Source: Procambarus clarkii (taxonomy: Eukaryota > Arthropoda > Malacostraca > Decapoda > Cambaridae). From it: a DNA stretch of 64,000 nucleotides. This document shows positions 11,285-21,430 of the stretch, piece after piece. The notes below the pieces were generated by a model. That model was given only the letters and a program-made list of their open reading frames with translations. It was not told where the DNA came from and searched no databases. The position numbers and the translations under genes were made by a program. How positions within the stretch are numbered: position 1 is the stretch's first letter; each line of letters starts with the position of its first letter. The stretch is from contig NC_091176.1 of NCBI RefSeq assembly GCF_040958095.1, forward strand, positions 45,144,855 through 45,208,854. Direction: 5' to 3'.

Positions 11285-12616
11285 TCAGTAAAATAAAAGT
11301 CCAATAGTTGGTTCTTCTGCCACTGCTCTTTCCCACGATCTAATCATTAGATTCCGTTGAACTTCGTTGATTAATTGGCGTTTTAAAAAAGAATGAATAT
11401 TACGAATGGTGTTGATTGCTGTACGTAAGCAGGCCACGGTCCAATTATTAATATCCAAAAAGGAATTCACAAATTGATTGACGCACATTGCCTGCAAACT
11501 ATTTGGAGGTGGTGGTGATGATGATGATGATAAACCTTCGTCTTCTATAATAAAACGACAGATTTCTTCCTTTTCTCCCGTTTGAATGATGTCCATAAAG
11601 AAATGGGGATTTCGGGTTATGAAAAGTACGTGGTATACCATTTCTACATAAAATGATCCGTATTCTTTCACCACTATTCGAGCAATTAATTCGCTCTTCG
11701 CCGAATTTAAATGATAAATTCGGTCAAGATTTCGTAGCCTAATACAACATATATCATCACACTTTTCATCACCATCACTGAAAACCCGAAATGTATAATT
11801 TTTAGACCATTTATCACAATATTTGGGTAAAAAAAAAAAAGAATTACATTGACGTTCATAGTTGGGGTCCCTATAAATTATATCTTCACGAGGGTCGTTA
11901 CAACCAAATTTTTTATGTAAACAATAGGGTCTATGTTGTTTCATCCTGTCATCAATGCAGGTAAGCCATTTTGTATTTTTCAACCATGCTTCGTAAGCTC
12001 TCAGATCTCGGGTTAATTCCCAACGTATATTTTTAAACATCTTGTGCCTGAAATAATAATGCCGATTCAAATATTGTTTGAGGGACATAAGCCTTTTGAC
12101 CGAAGCCTGATCAACTTTGCTACATGGCGATGGAATCGATATTCCATCTGCTATCATCATCTCTCTCAGAGCTTCTCGTTCCTGATTGGAAGCTTGTATC
12201 ATCATAAGAAATATGGAAGGATCTTTGGCGTAGGACCTATATCCCGTGATAGGCAATTTTAAGTCATAATGACAGGGGTCCTGGAAATTCTGTCCACAGA
12301 ACATGATGCTTATTTGGTCAATGTTAGAGAAGAGTTCCACTAACATATAAGAACAATATCTTTCTTGCTCCTTAACTATGACTCGCAGTATAAATTGTAA
12401 TTGGGATGCTGCAGGATATCCTTCTTGAGTAGATCCCATCCATATTTTTATAGCATAAACATTTACAATTACAATATTGTGTCTGAGAAATGGCTTTAAT
12501 TTAATTATACATGGTTCTAAAGTAATATTTAAAAGATAAGAATTATCTTTGTCTAAATATTGTTCTATTTGGGAACTTGATGTAATCGAAGATGAAAAAG
12601 ATTTAAAGGGAAACAT
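11285..12616 (-). CDS. Family A protein, copy 4 (intact)
   Basis: 443 residues, uninterrupted. It begins at MFPFKSF; the upstream ATG used by other copies (MVSIFP) is changed here. All family blocks are present: WMGSTQEGYPAASQ, GYRSYAKDPSIFLMM, MMIADGISIPSP, RWELTRDLRAYEAWLKN, FRVFSDGDEKCDDICC, LFITRNPHFFMDI. The linker is short (Ser5Pro4), and there is a run FFFLP from an A run near 11829. C-terminal domain ends AVAEEPTIGLLFY. The branch point and acceptor (12649-12670) precede it. Function unknown. The absence of breaks in a block full of broken copies suggests it was or is expressed. Confidence 0.8.
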   Translation of the reverse strand: MFPFKSFSSSITSSSQIEQYLDKDNSYLLNITLEPCIIKLKPFLRHNIVIVNVYAIKIWMGSTQEGYPAASQLQFILRVIVKEQERYCSYMLVELFSNIDQISIMFCGQNFQDPCHYDLKLPITGYRSYAKDPSIFLMMIQASNQEREALREMMIADGISIPSPCSKVDQASVKRLMSLKQYLNRHYYFRHKMFKNIRWELTRDLRAYEAWLKNTKWLTCIDDRMKQHRPYCLHKKFGCNDPREDIIYRDPNYERQCNSFFFLPKYCDKWSKNYTFRVFSDGDEKCDDICCIRLRNLDRIYHLNSAKSELIARIVVKEYGSFYVEMVYHVLFITRNPHFFMDIIQTGEKEEICRFIIEDEGLSSSSSPPPPNSLQAMCVNQFVNSFLDINNWTVACLRTAINTIRNIHSFLKRQLINEVQRNLMIRSWERAVAEEPTIGLLFY

Positions 12617-12648
12617 TGATAAAATGCTTCTTTAAAAGCTTTGTGCAG

Positions 12649-12670
12649 CTGAATATTCCGAATGTTAGTA
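12649..12670 (-). promoter_or_regulatory. Branch point and 3' splice site before family A copy 4
   Basis: Minus strand TACTAAC at 12670-12664 and CAG at 12651-12649, as in the plus-strand copies. Confidence 0.6.
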
Positions 12671-12795
12671 GGAGTGTGGCTACTAAATTTCTATTTCTAT
12701 ATATATAACTTTAGAACTGTTAAATAAAATTAATATACATGTATTAATAATATAAATTAGTCAATAATAGCATGAATCATGTAAAAAAAAAAAAA

Positions 12796-12867
12796 TAGGT
12801 AAATTTGGCTAAATATCCCCAATATAAATTAACTACCTATATAACTGTTATTAAGGTGCTAACTAAA
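12796..12867 (+). pseudogene. Family B fragment
   Basis: About 70 bases matching the family B AKYPQYELTTHIT region on the plus strand, cut off on both sides and running into the end of the next family A gene. Confidence 0.6.
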
Positions 12868-14257
12868 GATAGTGCATCTCATCTCGGGCTCTGTAGTGTG
12901 TTTGAAATAAAAGTTCAGTAGTTGTTTCATCTGCTACTGCTCTTTCCCATGATCTAATCATTAGATTCCGTTGAACTTCATTGATTATTTGGCGTTTTAA
13001 AAAATGAGGAATATTAGGGTTGGTGTTGATTGTTCTACGTAAGCAGGCCACGGTCCAATATCCCATTCTATTAATATCCAAAAAGGAATTCACAAATTGA
13101 TTGACGCACATTGCCTGCAAACTATTTGGCTTGTAGGTGTTTTTACATGGAGGTGGTGGTGATGATGATGATGATGATGATAAACCTTCGTCTTCTATAA
13201 TAAAACGACAGATTTCTTCCTTTTCTCCCGTTTGAATGAGGTCCATAAAGAGATGGGGATTTCGGGTTATGAAAAGTATGCGGTTTACCCTTTCTACATA
13301 AAAGGATCCATAGTCTTTCGCCACTATTCGAGCAATTAATTCTCTCTTCGCAGAATTTAAATGATAAATTCTGTCAAGCTTTCCTATGTTAATACAACAT
13401 ATATCATCACACTTTTTATCACCATCACTGAAAACCCGAAATGTATAATTTTTAGGCCATTTATCACAATATTCGGGTACCCCCAAATGAGATCTAATTT
13501 TATAGTTGGGGTCCCTATAAATTATATCTTCACGAGGGTCGTTACAACCAAATTCTTTATGTAAACAATAGGGTCTATGTTGTTTCACCCTGTCATCAAT
13601 GCAGGTAAGCCATTTTGTATTTTTCAACCATGCTTCGTAAGCTCTCAAATCTCGAGTTAATTCCCAACGTATATTTTTAAACATCATGTACCTAAAATAA
13701 TAATGCCTATTCAAATATTGTTTGAGGGACATAACCCTTTTCAGCGCACCCTGATCAACTTTGCTACATGGCGATGGAATCGATATTCCGTCTGCTATCA
13801 TCATCTCTCTCAGAGCTTCTCGTTCCTGATTGGAAGCTTGTATCATCATCAGAAATATGGAAGGATCTTTGGCGTAGGACCTATATCCCGTGATAGACCA
13901 TTTTAAGTAATGATCGAGGTACTTAAAACTATGATCATAGAACATGATGCTTCTTTGGTCAATGTTAGAGAAGAGTTCCACAAACATATAAGAACAATAT
14001 CTTTGATGCTCCTTAACTACGACTCGCAGTTTAAATTGTAATTGGGATGCCGCAGGATATCTTTTTCGAGTAGATCCCATCCATATTTTTATAGCATAAA
14101 CATTTACAATTACAATATTGCGTTTAAGAAATGGCTTTAATTTAATTATACATGGTTCTAAAGTAATATTTAAAAGATAAGAATTTTCTTTGTCTAAATA
14201 TTTTTCTATTTGGGAACTTGATGTAATCGAAGATGAAAAAGATTTAAAGGGAAACAT
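12863..14257 (-). CDS. Family A protein, copy 5 (intact, mosaic)
   Basis: 464 residues without interruption, from MFPFKSF. The N-terminal half matches copy 4 (shared LLNITLEPCIIKLKPFLK). The C-terminal half from about the YRDPNY block onward is almost identical at DNA level to the copy at 25001 (shared CCINIGKLDRIYHLNSAKR and Ser7Pro4 linker), so it looks like a conversion or crossover product. The C-terminus is extended (TTELLFQTHYRARDEMHYL) compared with copies 1 and 4. A branch point and acceptor equivalent to copy 4 lie at about 14286-14310. Function unknown. Confidence 0.8.
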   Translation of the reverse strand: MFPFKSFSSSITSSSQIEKYLDKENSYLLNITLEPCIIKLKPFLKRNIVIVNVYAIKIWMGSTRKRYPAASQLQFKLRVVVKEHQRYCSYMFVELFSNIDQRSIMFYDHSFKYLDHYLKWSITGYRSYAKDPSIFLMMIQASNQEREALREMMIADGISIPSPCSKVDQGALKRVMSLKQYLNRHYYFRYMMFKNIRWELTRDLRAYEAWLKNTKWLTCIDDRVKQHRPYCLHKEFGCNDPREDIIYRDPNYKIRSHLGVPEYCDKWPKNYTFRVFSDGDKKCDDICCINIGKLDRIYHLNSAKRELIARIVAKDYGSFYVERVNRILFITRNPHLFMDLIQTGEKEEICRFIIEDEGLSSSSSSSPPPPCKNTYKPNSLQAMCVNQFVNSFLDINRMGYWTVACLRRTINTNPNIPHFLKRQIINEVQRNLMIRSWERAVADETTTELLFQTHYRARDEMHYL

Positions 14258-14381
14258 TGATAAAATGTTTTTTTAAAAGCTTTGTGCAGCTGAATATTCC
14301 GAATGTTAGTATGAGTGTGGCTACTAAATTTCTATTTCTATATATATAACTTTAGAACTGTTAAATAAAATTAATATACAA

Positions 14382-14605
14382 ATATCCCCAATATAAATTA
14401 ACTATCCATATAACTGTTATTAAGGTGCTAACTAAAGATAGTGTGGATCATTTACAAAATGTTACCTTGTGATTAATGGAAGAAGTAGGTAACTCTGATG
14501 TGCAGAAAATGATAACTGAACTGGTTAAATCTACCATTGGCCAGAGTCCAGTCAGTCACTTAAGTTCCCTTTCTAATGTAAAGAAATATGTTAATTAATT
14601 GGTTG
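14382..14605 (+). pseudogene. Family B 3' fragment
   Basis: The second half of a family B gene (from the KYPQYEL region through VKSTIGQSPVSHLSS) with several changes, including an in-frame stop near 14470 (CTTGTGATTAATG). No 5' half is present. Followed by the standard family B 3' flank to about 14880, which is repeated at 24640-24990. Confidence 0.75.
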
Positions 14606-15290
14606 AGCATTATTACATTACTAAGATTCATCAATGGTTTTTATTTATACTTTTAGCATTTGCTCCCAACTTCAAGATTTATTTATTATAAGAATAATAA
14701 ACAAGTATTTTATAACATAATCAATTCAGTAAAATAGTTTAAAATACTACACAGTGCTTTGTGTCTCTTACACAATCCCAATAAATATGTCACCACTGTT
14801 TTAGACACGTGAACGAGTTTCATTAAATAGCAGTGGTCGTCAGCGTCACTAAACCATACAAAATGTATGAATTGAGTTGGCCAATGCTCCTCAATGTGTG
14901 TATGTTACAAAAACCTGGTAACGTTGGTTGAGTGATTTTTTTCCACATAGGCTGGGAGGGATGAGAGTAGAAGGCAAGGAGGGAGATACTGCACATTACC
15001 TCACCCCTAACACCTCCCCACCTACCCACCTCCTTCCTTCTCTCCTGCTTGATACCTGCCTTCCTCAAGCATAATCAACCAGGCGGCGACGCGACCGTGT
15101 TTCCTCAAGACACGAACACTCGAGCAAAACACGTTGGCTTCTCCCGGTAAAAGGGCTTGCAAGCTTTTCAATCTCTTTCCAGTTTACTCCTGGAAAGGCT
15201 TAACTGATACTATCTGCGGGCAAAGCGTGTCTACCGCACACGCACACACGCACACGGGGAATTGATAAGGTAGGAAAGGATGAATTATTT
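14606..15290. other. Repeated 3' flank and gene-free DNA
   Basis: Bases 14700-14880 match 24840-24990 closely (ACTACACAGTGCTTTGTG and more), so this is a duplicated flank of the A/B unit. The rest, with higher GC content and CCTCCC tracts, shows no gene and looks host-derived. Confidence 0.55.
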
Positions 15291-15560
15291 AACATGGGTG
15301 GTACACACACAAGGGAACACAGGTGGGTATTGAGTACCCACATGAGCCACAGGGACGTTAGAAAGAACTTTTCAATGTCAGTAGTTAACGGATGGAATGC
15401 ACTAGGTAGTGGTGTGGTGGAGGCTGACTCCATACACAGTTTCAAATGTAGATATGATAGAGCCCAATAGGCTCAGGAATCTGTACACCAGTTGATTGAC
15501 AGTTGAGAGGCGGGACCAAAGAGTCAGAGCTCAACCCCCGCAAGGTAAGCAAAATTAGGC
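15291..15560 (+). mobile_element. LINE 3' end (CR1-like)
   Basis: The plus strand encodes a typical reverse-transcriptase-ORF ending: RKNFSMS followed by VVNGWNALGSGVVEADS and HSFKCRYD, then a stop at 15468. The WN-L...VV-A-S...FK pattern is the usual C-terminus of CR1/Jockey-type elements. The GCTCAACCCCCGCAAG and GGCGAGTACAC words after it resemble what I recall from crayfish LINE tails. A 5'-truncated insertion; no upstream reverse transcriptase is visible. Confidence 0.75.
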
Positions 15561-15565
15561 GAGTA

Positions 15566-15640
15566 CACAGGGCCTGGCGGCTGAGTGGACAGCGCTCTAG
15601 GGTGGTAGTCCTAAGGGCCCGGGTTTGATCCCCAGAAAAA
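15566..15640 (+). mobile_element. tRNA-derived SINE head
   Basis: GGCCTGGCGGCTGAGTGG with GGTTTGATCCC about 45 bases later resembles A and B boxes of a serine-type tRNA, followed by an A run. It is a short SINE inserted next to the LINE tail. Confidence 0.6.
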
Positions 15641-15866
15641 AAAGCAGAAACAAATGGTCATTTTCTTTCACCCTGGTGCTCCTGTTCACTCGGTAGTAAA
15701 TAGGGAACCACCACGGACAGGAGTACACCCATACACATATTTCACCTCCCTACTGAGAGAGCGGGAAGATGCCCCCCCCCCCCTTCCCTACTGTGAGAGC
15801 GGGATGATGGCCCCCCCTCCCCTCCTTCCCTACTGTGAGAGCGGGAAGATGCCCCAGCGCCCTCAT
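15641..15866. repeat. Short tandem C-rich repeats
   Basis: Three imperfect copies of a unit of about 65-70 bases containing TACTGTGAGAGCGGGAAGATG and a C run (about 15750-15860). The frame across it is Pro-rich and has no gene features. Confidence 0.6.
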
Positions 15867-17642
15867 TTATTGTTCTTTAATGGTTCCCCATATTATGGCC
15901 AAAGAAGCATAATCCAAGTTTATAATAGGATCTTTTACTAAAGAAGCATAAAATAATGTATATATATCCAACTCATCAAGACATCCCTGCTGGCTCAAGT
16001 ACTCCAGTGTGACGGCTATTTTTTCATCTATCAATTTATCCAGTTTTTGTGATTTAGCCATAAATGCAGCCTTGCTCCGTTCAGCTATATTATCATCTAA
16101 TGTCAAATCTTCCACGGCTCTCTTCCAGGAACTAACCATTAGACTCCATTTAAGTTCATCATCGATAAATTGATATTTAAAGGAATCCGGGATCTGGAGG
16201 GTGGAAACCATTTCTTCGCACAGAGTGGCCGCTGTCCAACCCCATTCTGTTGTTCTAACATCCAAAAAATAACTTGTAACTGCCCGAGTACATATAGCTC
16301 GTAAACGATTGTCATATTTGTGCGGAGATGTTGATAAACCCTCGTCTCGAACGATAAAACTATAAATTTCATCCTTGTTCCCCGTTTGAATAATATCCAC
16401 AAAGAGTTTGAGATCTCGGGTTAGAAAAAGAATACATTCAGATAGTACGTCGAATTTGGTGCTATAAGTTACTATGATCATTTCGAAATAAATTTTTCCA
16501 TAATTTTTCACATGCATGCGTGCAATTAGTTCACCATATGAATTCACACATGGTTCCATGTTTCTTCCATCACCATCATAATGCCACCAGTTACCAAATT
16601 GATTCACATGATACACTCTGTCGACGTGATTTAATAAATGATCAGTACCACAAAAAATTTCAGAGTATTCTTCCTCACAATCGCTAAATACCCGATATGT
16701 GGTAGTAGTGTCCTTATTCCAAAGTATGGTGTAACCAATTTTCCCACAGTCATACATATGCACGAACCTTCTAAAAAAAAACTTAAAACTGGGTTTCATG
16801 TGCAACTTTGTTAGTTGAAACTCTCTGTCGTTGAACAAGCAATATTTTTCGTGTTGAATTCTCTTTTCATGAGCGTATTCAGACCATTCTTGGCCATATA
16901 ACCAGGCTTCGAAAGCAATAGCATCTCTGGTTAATTCCCACTGTATATTGTCGAACATCATATACCTAAAGTAATAATGTCGATTGAAATATCGTTTCAA
17001 TCTCAAAAGCTTCTCTTTTGCAGTTTGACAAACTTTATTATGTGAATAAGATGATGATGATGATGATAAAGGGATTCTTATTCCATCGGCTCTCATCATC
17101 TCTTTCAGAGCTTCTCTTTCTTCGTTAGACGCTTGTATCATCGTCAGAAATACAAGCGGATCTTTAGCATAGGATCGATATCCATTTACATGAGTTTGGC
17201 ATTTGAGTCTTTCATTTTGGCCATACAAAGAAGATTTATTTAAATTGAATTTACAGAACATTGTACGCCGTTCGTCGCGGTTAGCGATAAGTTCTACAAA
17301 CAAATAATAATATTTTCCCGTTTTCCTGTCAGTTACCATAACTCGCATTATAAATTGCAATTGTGATGCCACGGGATACCCTTTTTTATTCGTTCCCATC
17401 CAAAATTTTATCGAATAAAGAGTTACGGGCGTTATTGATACACTGTATGTTTTGTGCACACGATGTACCATTGGTGGTGGTACATTGCAATGTAATTCCA
17501 GAGTAATATCAAGTCTATCGGCATAATATAGATATATCATTCTTGTTAGTTCATCGTCGTATTTAATCGAAGATATAAAAGTTCTCCATGGTCTTCTTAA
17601 TCTGGCTAGTTGTGCCATGGTTATGTCATCGTAGACGGACAT
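15867..17642 (-). CDS. Long divergent family A protein (591 residues)
   Basis: The longest and least damaged member of family A. The family blocks are present but diverged: KFWMGTNKKGYPVASQLQF, GYRSYAKDPLVFLTMIQAS, MMRADGIRIPL, YFRYMMFDNIQWELTRD, a FSDCEEE block for FSDGDE, LFLTRDLKLFVDIIQ and the final SWKRAVEDL. It has a longer N-terminus, extra sequence around residue 330-370, and a C-terminal extension of about 75 residues (KLDKLIDEKIAVTLEYL, ending IIWGTIKEQ) absent from the short copies. There is no Ser/Pro linker, only a small Ser run near residue 195. It may be the older form from which the short copies arose, or a separate lineage. Function unknown. Confidence 0.85.
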   Translation of the reverse strand: MSVYDDITMAQLARLRRPWRTFISSIKYDDELTRMIYLYYADRLDITLELHCNVPPPMVHRVHKTYSVSITPVTLYSIKFWMGTNKKGYPVASQLQFIMRVMVTDRKTGKYYYLFVELIANRDERRTMFCKFNLNKSSLYGQNERLKCQTHVNGYRSYAKDPLVFLTMIQASNEEREALKEMMRADGIRIPLSSSSSSYSHNKVCQTAKEKLLRLKRYFNRHYYFRYMMFDNIQWELTRDAIAFEAWLYGQEWSEYAHEKRIQHEKYCLFNDREFQLTKLHMKPSFKFFFRRFVHMYDCGKIGYTILWNKDTTTTYRVFSDCEEEYSEIFCGTDHLLNHVDRVYHVNQFGNWWHYDGDGRNMEPCVNSYGELIARMHVKNYGKIYFEMIIVTYSTKFDVLSECILFLTRDLKLFVDIIQTGNKDEIYSFIVRDEGLSTSPHKYDNRLRAICTRAVTSYFLDVRTTEWGWTAATLCEEMVSTLQIPDSFKYQFIDDELKWSLMVSSWKRAVEDLTLDDNIAERSKAAFMAKSQKLDKLIDEKIAVTLEYLSQQGCLDELDIYTLFYASLVKDPIINLDYASLAIIWGTIKEQ

Positions 17643-18794
17643 TATTTCTTATAAATATAAATTATTATTTAATTTTTATATCAATGTTTATGCTCGAGAT
17701 GTTTTTATTATTTTTGTATAGCTTCAAAGACACAGTAATAAGTTCTTAACCACATTTAACATAAGGTAGGTCAATATTGTAGTACACATTGTAATAATGT
17801 AATTGTCGTTCAATGTAAAAATTTAAATCACAAACTCATTGCGTTCTTTGTCTTGTATACTACTATTACCTTGCTCTTGTCATTTTTTTTTGACATGCTG
17901 ATGATGAAGATAAATGTTTTGTTGTGTAAAATTAAACAGTGACTTTAGTTTCCCTTTCCTTCGTTTGAATGAGAGAGGTATATGAAGAATATGTTTCAGA
18001 AAAATGAATATTCTTTCACCACCATTTAAACATTTAATTAATTTGTACGGCAAACATAAAATAAATTAAACTTTGGAATACTCCCTCTCCTTTCAAAAAA
18101 GGGAATGAACTATTCATTATTCATTAATTATATATTATGTAATATTTTCATCTTCTTAAGGGGGCTTATCATCACAAAAATTCGGAAAAATCGAATCTTT
18201 TTGAAAAATTTATAAAAATACTACAACGTTCTGGTAACACTTTGGCGCAAACCCGAGAATGTTATGATATAAATTAAAGTATTTATGGTACATTTCCATG
18301 CGTAATTTTGCAGAATCCGGTGCCCCGCGGCTGTGGCGCGACAAAGAGTATTGCGTCGTACGTTCTAAACGTCAATTTTTCCGTAATAACGTCGGAAATA
18401 ACTCTGTATATATGACAACAAATATACACTCAATGGCAACCGTCTCCTAGCGGGGGTGGGAGAGGCAGCCAGCTACCAGTCACATGTTGTGTCCTGTTGA
18501 GAGTGGAGGGTGTTGATGCGCGCTCCATTTTTGCTCCTGGAATCTCGCTTTTGTAGCGTCTAGCGCACAATGACTATAAACGGAAGGGTCTGAATGCAAG
18601 AGTAGCCAATTTGACACGCGGTCGCCGTCGTTGGCTGGAAAGGAGAGACGCTGTAGCACAAGGGAGGTTATTATCAAGTGAAGATACAGGCGGCCTCCCC
18701 GCCTCAGCTGTGAGAGGCATGACGCAGCAGCCACACCCCGCTTCGACCCTCCTCACACATCCTCAACCCCTCGATGTGTATGGAACGGCCACGA
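17643..18794. other. Gene-free stretch, AT-rich then GC-richer
   Basis: 17643-18230 is AT-rich with no supported gene. From about 18230 composition changes to host-like with many CpG steps (for example CCCGCGGCTGTGGCGCGAC near 18324). Frames at 18480-18790 contain no recognisable domain. Confidence 0.5.
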
Positions 18795-18955
18795 CAGTGC
18801 CATCTACATCTGGTGTGGCAGTGCCATCTACATCTACTGCTGTGGCTGGTGTGGCAGTGCTGTCTACATCTGGTGTGGCAGTGCCATCTATATCTGGTGT
18901 GGCAGTGCCATCTACATGCTGTGGCTGGTGTGGCAGTGCCGTCTACATCTGGTGT
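18795..18955. repeat. 24-base minisatellite
   Basis: About six imperfect copies of TGGTGTGGCAGTGCCATCTACATC. A GTAAGT-like word follows at 18954. Open frames here only reflect the repeat. Confidence 0.75.
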
Positions 18956-19993
18956 AAGTCATACAAGTCGAAGTCTGGTAATATGTATGTGCAGGATATT
19001 GCACACCTTGCTCAATGGATGCCTATCTGCAAGGGTGCCAATTATGAACGAAATCGGTCGATGACACACTCGACTACTTTGATCTTACTTTACTCAGGTA
19101 AGTAATTTACAACTTCAAGGTGTTTCTCAGCTTTCATTTATTAATCAATTTACATGCAAATTACACCTTATAGAGTTTGTGCTTCTACAAACCTATTGAG
19201 ACATTTTAGTCCAAAGTCCATTTGTTGATTAAACATCAAATATTGTATATTTTTGGAAGGGTAACTTTGAATAATTATATTATTGCACTAAACACTTCTT
19301 TTGATAAAACTGATCAATAGAATCCTTTATTATGTGCTAAATTTAATATCTGATTGTTATAGAAATATTTTTGTTGACACATGTGTTCCCTGACATTATT
19401 TGAAAATGTTGAAAATTCGTTGCATAATACGTTGTGTATTTTTTTTCTCCTTTTCTGTTTAGGGTGTGATGCTGAAACTTGGACCAGTTGCAGCTCTTTC
19501 TATAACCATTTCATAAATAAATTTATAAACAAATTGAACCACTTTTACTTTACCCCTTAATACTACTACTCATTTTTCAGTAAACATTATCTCTCTTTTT
19601 TTTTTTACAATAATATGGAGGACTTTAGAGCTTTTGTAGTGGTGGTATATAAAAAAAAATATTTCAATGTAAAATGTAAGTCATATAGTTTATGTTAAAT
19701 CAATGATTGGGGTACAAATTGTTTGTTTAATAACGAAAATCCCACTGATGATGTGGTAAATCGGGCCTTGCATACTAGCTAAAACACAGTACTCTGCCTA
19801 CTATGCGAGACCTGATTTGTCTAATAAACAAAGCTTAATTAAGTTCGACAAACAAATAATAAATATTTTCCTGTCATCACAAATCCAACTTAGATCCTAT
19901 AAGATATATGAATTAGGAGACAAACAACTCTTGCCCCCATACCTCATCAATCAATCAGCACAAATCCAACTTAGTACCAAATTACATACACTG
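18956..19993. other. Gene-free spacer with repeat remnants
   Basis: No gene supported. 19765-19830 repeats the dispersed sequence seen next to the AT arrays at 2370-2428. A duplicated word (CACAAATCCAACTTAG) occurs at 19878 and 19959. Confidence 0.5.
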
Positions 19994-20614
19994 TTATTTA
20001 CCAAGCAAATACTCCAATTTAGTAACAATAACAGGTTTGAATAGAACACTAAAAAAATTTGAAAATCTACACCTATACTTTTCAATTGTGAAAAGACTTT
20101 TAATCTTTTCAGTATGCTTTAAAACCTTTTCATCTTTAAAGGATGGGATTATTTTGAATATTTTGGATAGCTCGACTTCTGGGAGAATATATATTATTCT
20201 TTTAAATATCTCCTTGAGATCAGTTAGTCCAAAATGTCCTCTCAGATCCACAAAATCACATTCTGAATCCTTGCCTTCAAATTGAATTTCAAGGCAGCAT
20301 GTATTTAAATTACATTCTATCTCAATGTTAATATCCCAGTCTAATAGTCCATCTTCATGTGGATTAAATGGATCGAATGTGATAAATAAGGTGCATATAT
20401 AAGAACATGGTTTGCTCCTTAAGATCCTTCCTTTCTTTTCTTCAGTATTAAAACCAACCATCCATCTATAGGGGTTCATATGTGGGCCACAATTTTTGTT
20501 ACCAAGTTGTCCATACCTCTGGGCATCCTCTCTTTTTATTTTCTGGGGTAGAAGATATTTATCATTCTTCGATCGACGTGAACGACGACAGCGATGTTGA
20601 GAGACTTCTTTCAT
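19994..20614 (-). CDS. Hypothetical protein, 206 residues, with leader intron
   Basis: I do not recognise this protein. It starts with a strongly basic segment (HRCRRSRRSKNDKY) that could be a nuclear signal. A middle part rich in Cys and Asp (DWDINIEIECNLNTCC) and a C-terminal helical part (DLKEIFKRIIYIL) follow. There is no membrane segment. On the minus strand the ATG is immediately preceded by TTTTTTCGTAG, a good 3' splice site. Two possible donors (AAG/GTATAT near 20752 and AAA/GTATGT near 20840) and a TATATAAA box near 20945 lie upstream, so the gene appears to have a noncoding leader exon. The next genes on this side are also small orphans. Confidence 0.65.
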   Translation of the reverse strand: MKEVSQHRCRRSRRSKNDKYLLPQKIKREDAQRYGQLGNKNCGPHMNPYRWMVGFNTEEKKGRILRSKPCSYICTLFITFDPFNPHEDGLLDWDINIEIECNLNTCCLEIQFEGKDSECDFVDLRGHFGLTDLKEIFKRIIYILPEVELSKIFKIIPSFKDEKVLKHTEKIKSLFTIEKYRCRFSNFFSVLFKPVIVTKLEYLLGK

Positions 20615-20942
20615 CTACGAAAAAACAAAATCAGTTAAATCGTATTAACAAAAACGTCTGATACAGAACAAAAGCCTAGAATTATTAAAACAATCCTTTC
20701 TAAAGAATTAAATAGTGATACAAAAAATTAAACAAAAAGTTTTTAAAATATACCTTATGTTTCAAAATGAACCAAATAAAGACTCAAACAATAAACAATG
20801 ACAAAATTAAATAAAAAAAAAAATAAAAAAAAAAACATACTTTATGTTTCAAGTGAGCAACTCTTCAGTTGTAAAGATGGATAAGCTTTATAGTCAGTCA
20901 AAGGCTTGTTGTGTAGTGCTGGTTAAGCTGTAACAGTCATCT

Positions 20943-20952
20943 GTTTATATAC
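20943..20952 (-). promoter_or_regulatory. TATA box for the 20614 gene
   Basis: Minus-strand GTATATAAAC, followed about 30 bases on by GACTGTTACAGC and then a leader of about 100 bases that ends at the GTATGT donor. Confidence 0.55.
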
Positions 20953-21298
20953 TCTGGACAAGTTTTGTTATCATCTGACGTTACCACATCCTTTAAAATA
21001 TGATGTCACCTCTCTCTCTCTCTCTCTCTCTCCCAAATATTTAAACCCTTTCCGCTCAGCTATATATATCCCAAGCACCCCTCGACTTTAGCCACCATCA
21101 CCATCATCACCACTGGTTATCAACACCCCAACTACTAAATCATCAACATTGTCCAGTAATGTTTAAAATCAACACTATGATTTTTGCTATGTTCAGATAA
21201 TTTACAGTTCTTTTACCACCTATTTTAAACAATATTTTTTTCTTCCTCGGCTTTGATACCTTTTGATAATTACTTACTTGATCTGGAGATTTTTCATC
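20953..21298. other. Spacer with TC tract
   Basis: A (CT)n tract lies at 21011-21033. No gene is supported. A minus-strand GTAAGT donor-like word lies at about 21271-21276, just after the small ORF ending at 21299. Confidence 0.5.
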
Positions 21299-21430
21299 CT
21301 ATGAGTCCACTCCACTTTTGGACGATTTTTCAGATGAATCTTCAGATGAATCATTGTCACTGTTGGATCTTGTTATTTCTGCTGATCTAATCGATTTTCT
21401 ATGTTCTCTTAGAGGGTGGGTTAAGATCAT
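21299..21430 (-). CDS. Small Ser/acidic ORF, start overlaps previous stop
   Basis: 43 residues, MILTHPLREHRK followed by a Ser/Asp/Glu-rich tail (SNSDNDSSEDSSEKSSK). Its ATG overlaps the stop of the ORF at 21430-21744 as TAATG. It may be translated by reinitiation, or it may be the C-terminus of the upstream protein thrown out of frame by an indel; composition alone cannot decide. A GTAAGT donor-like site lies just after the stop. Confidence 0.4.
   Translation of the reverse strand: MILTHPLREHRKSIRSAEITRSNSDNDSSEDSSEKSSKSGVDS

Noticed and set aside
11285..12616. Plus-strand ORF at 12044-12262 inside family A
   Set aside because: A frame shadow; a similar shadow occurs in every family A copy because the DNA is conserved.
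18480..19105. GC-richer ORFs near 18.6 kb
   Set aside because: They run through the 24-base minisatellite and have no domain, start context or splice support.
20037..20285. Plus-strand ORF over the 206-residue gene
   Set aside because: Antisense shadow without promoter or splice support.
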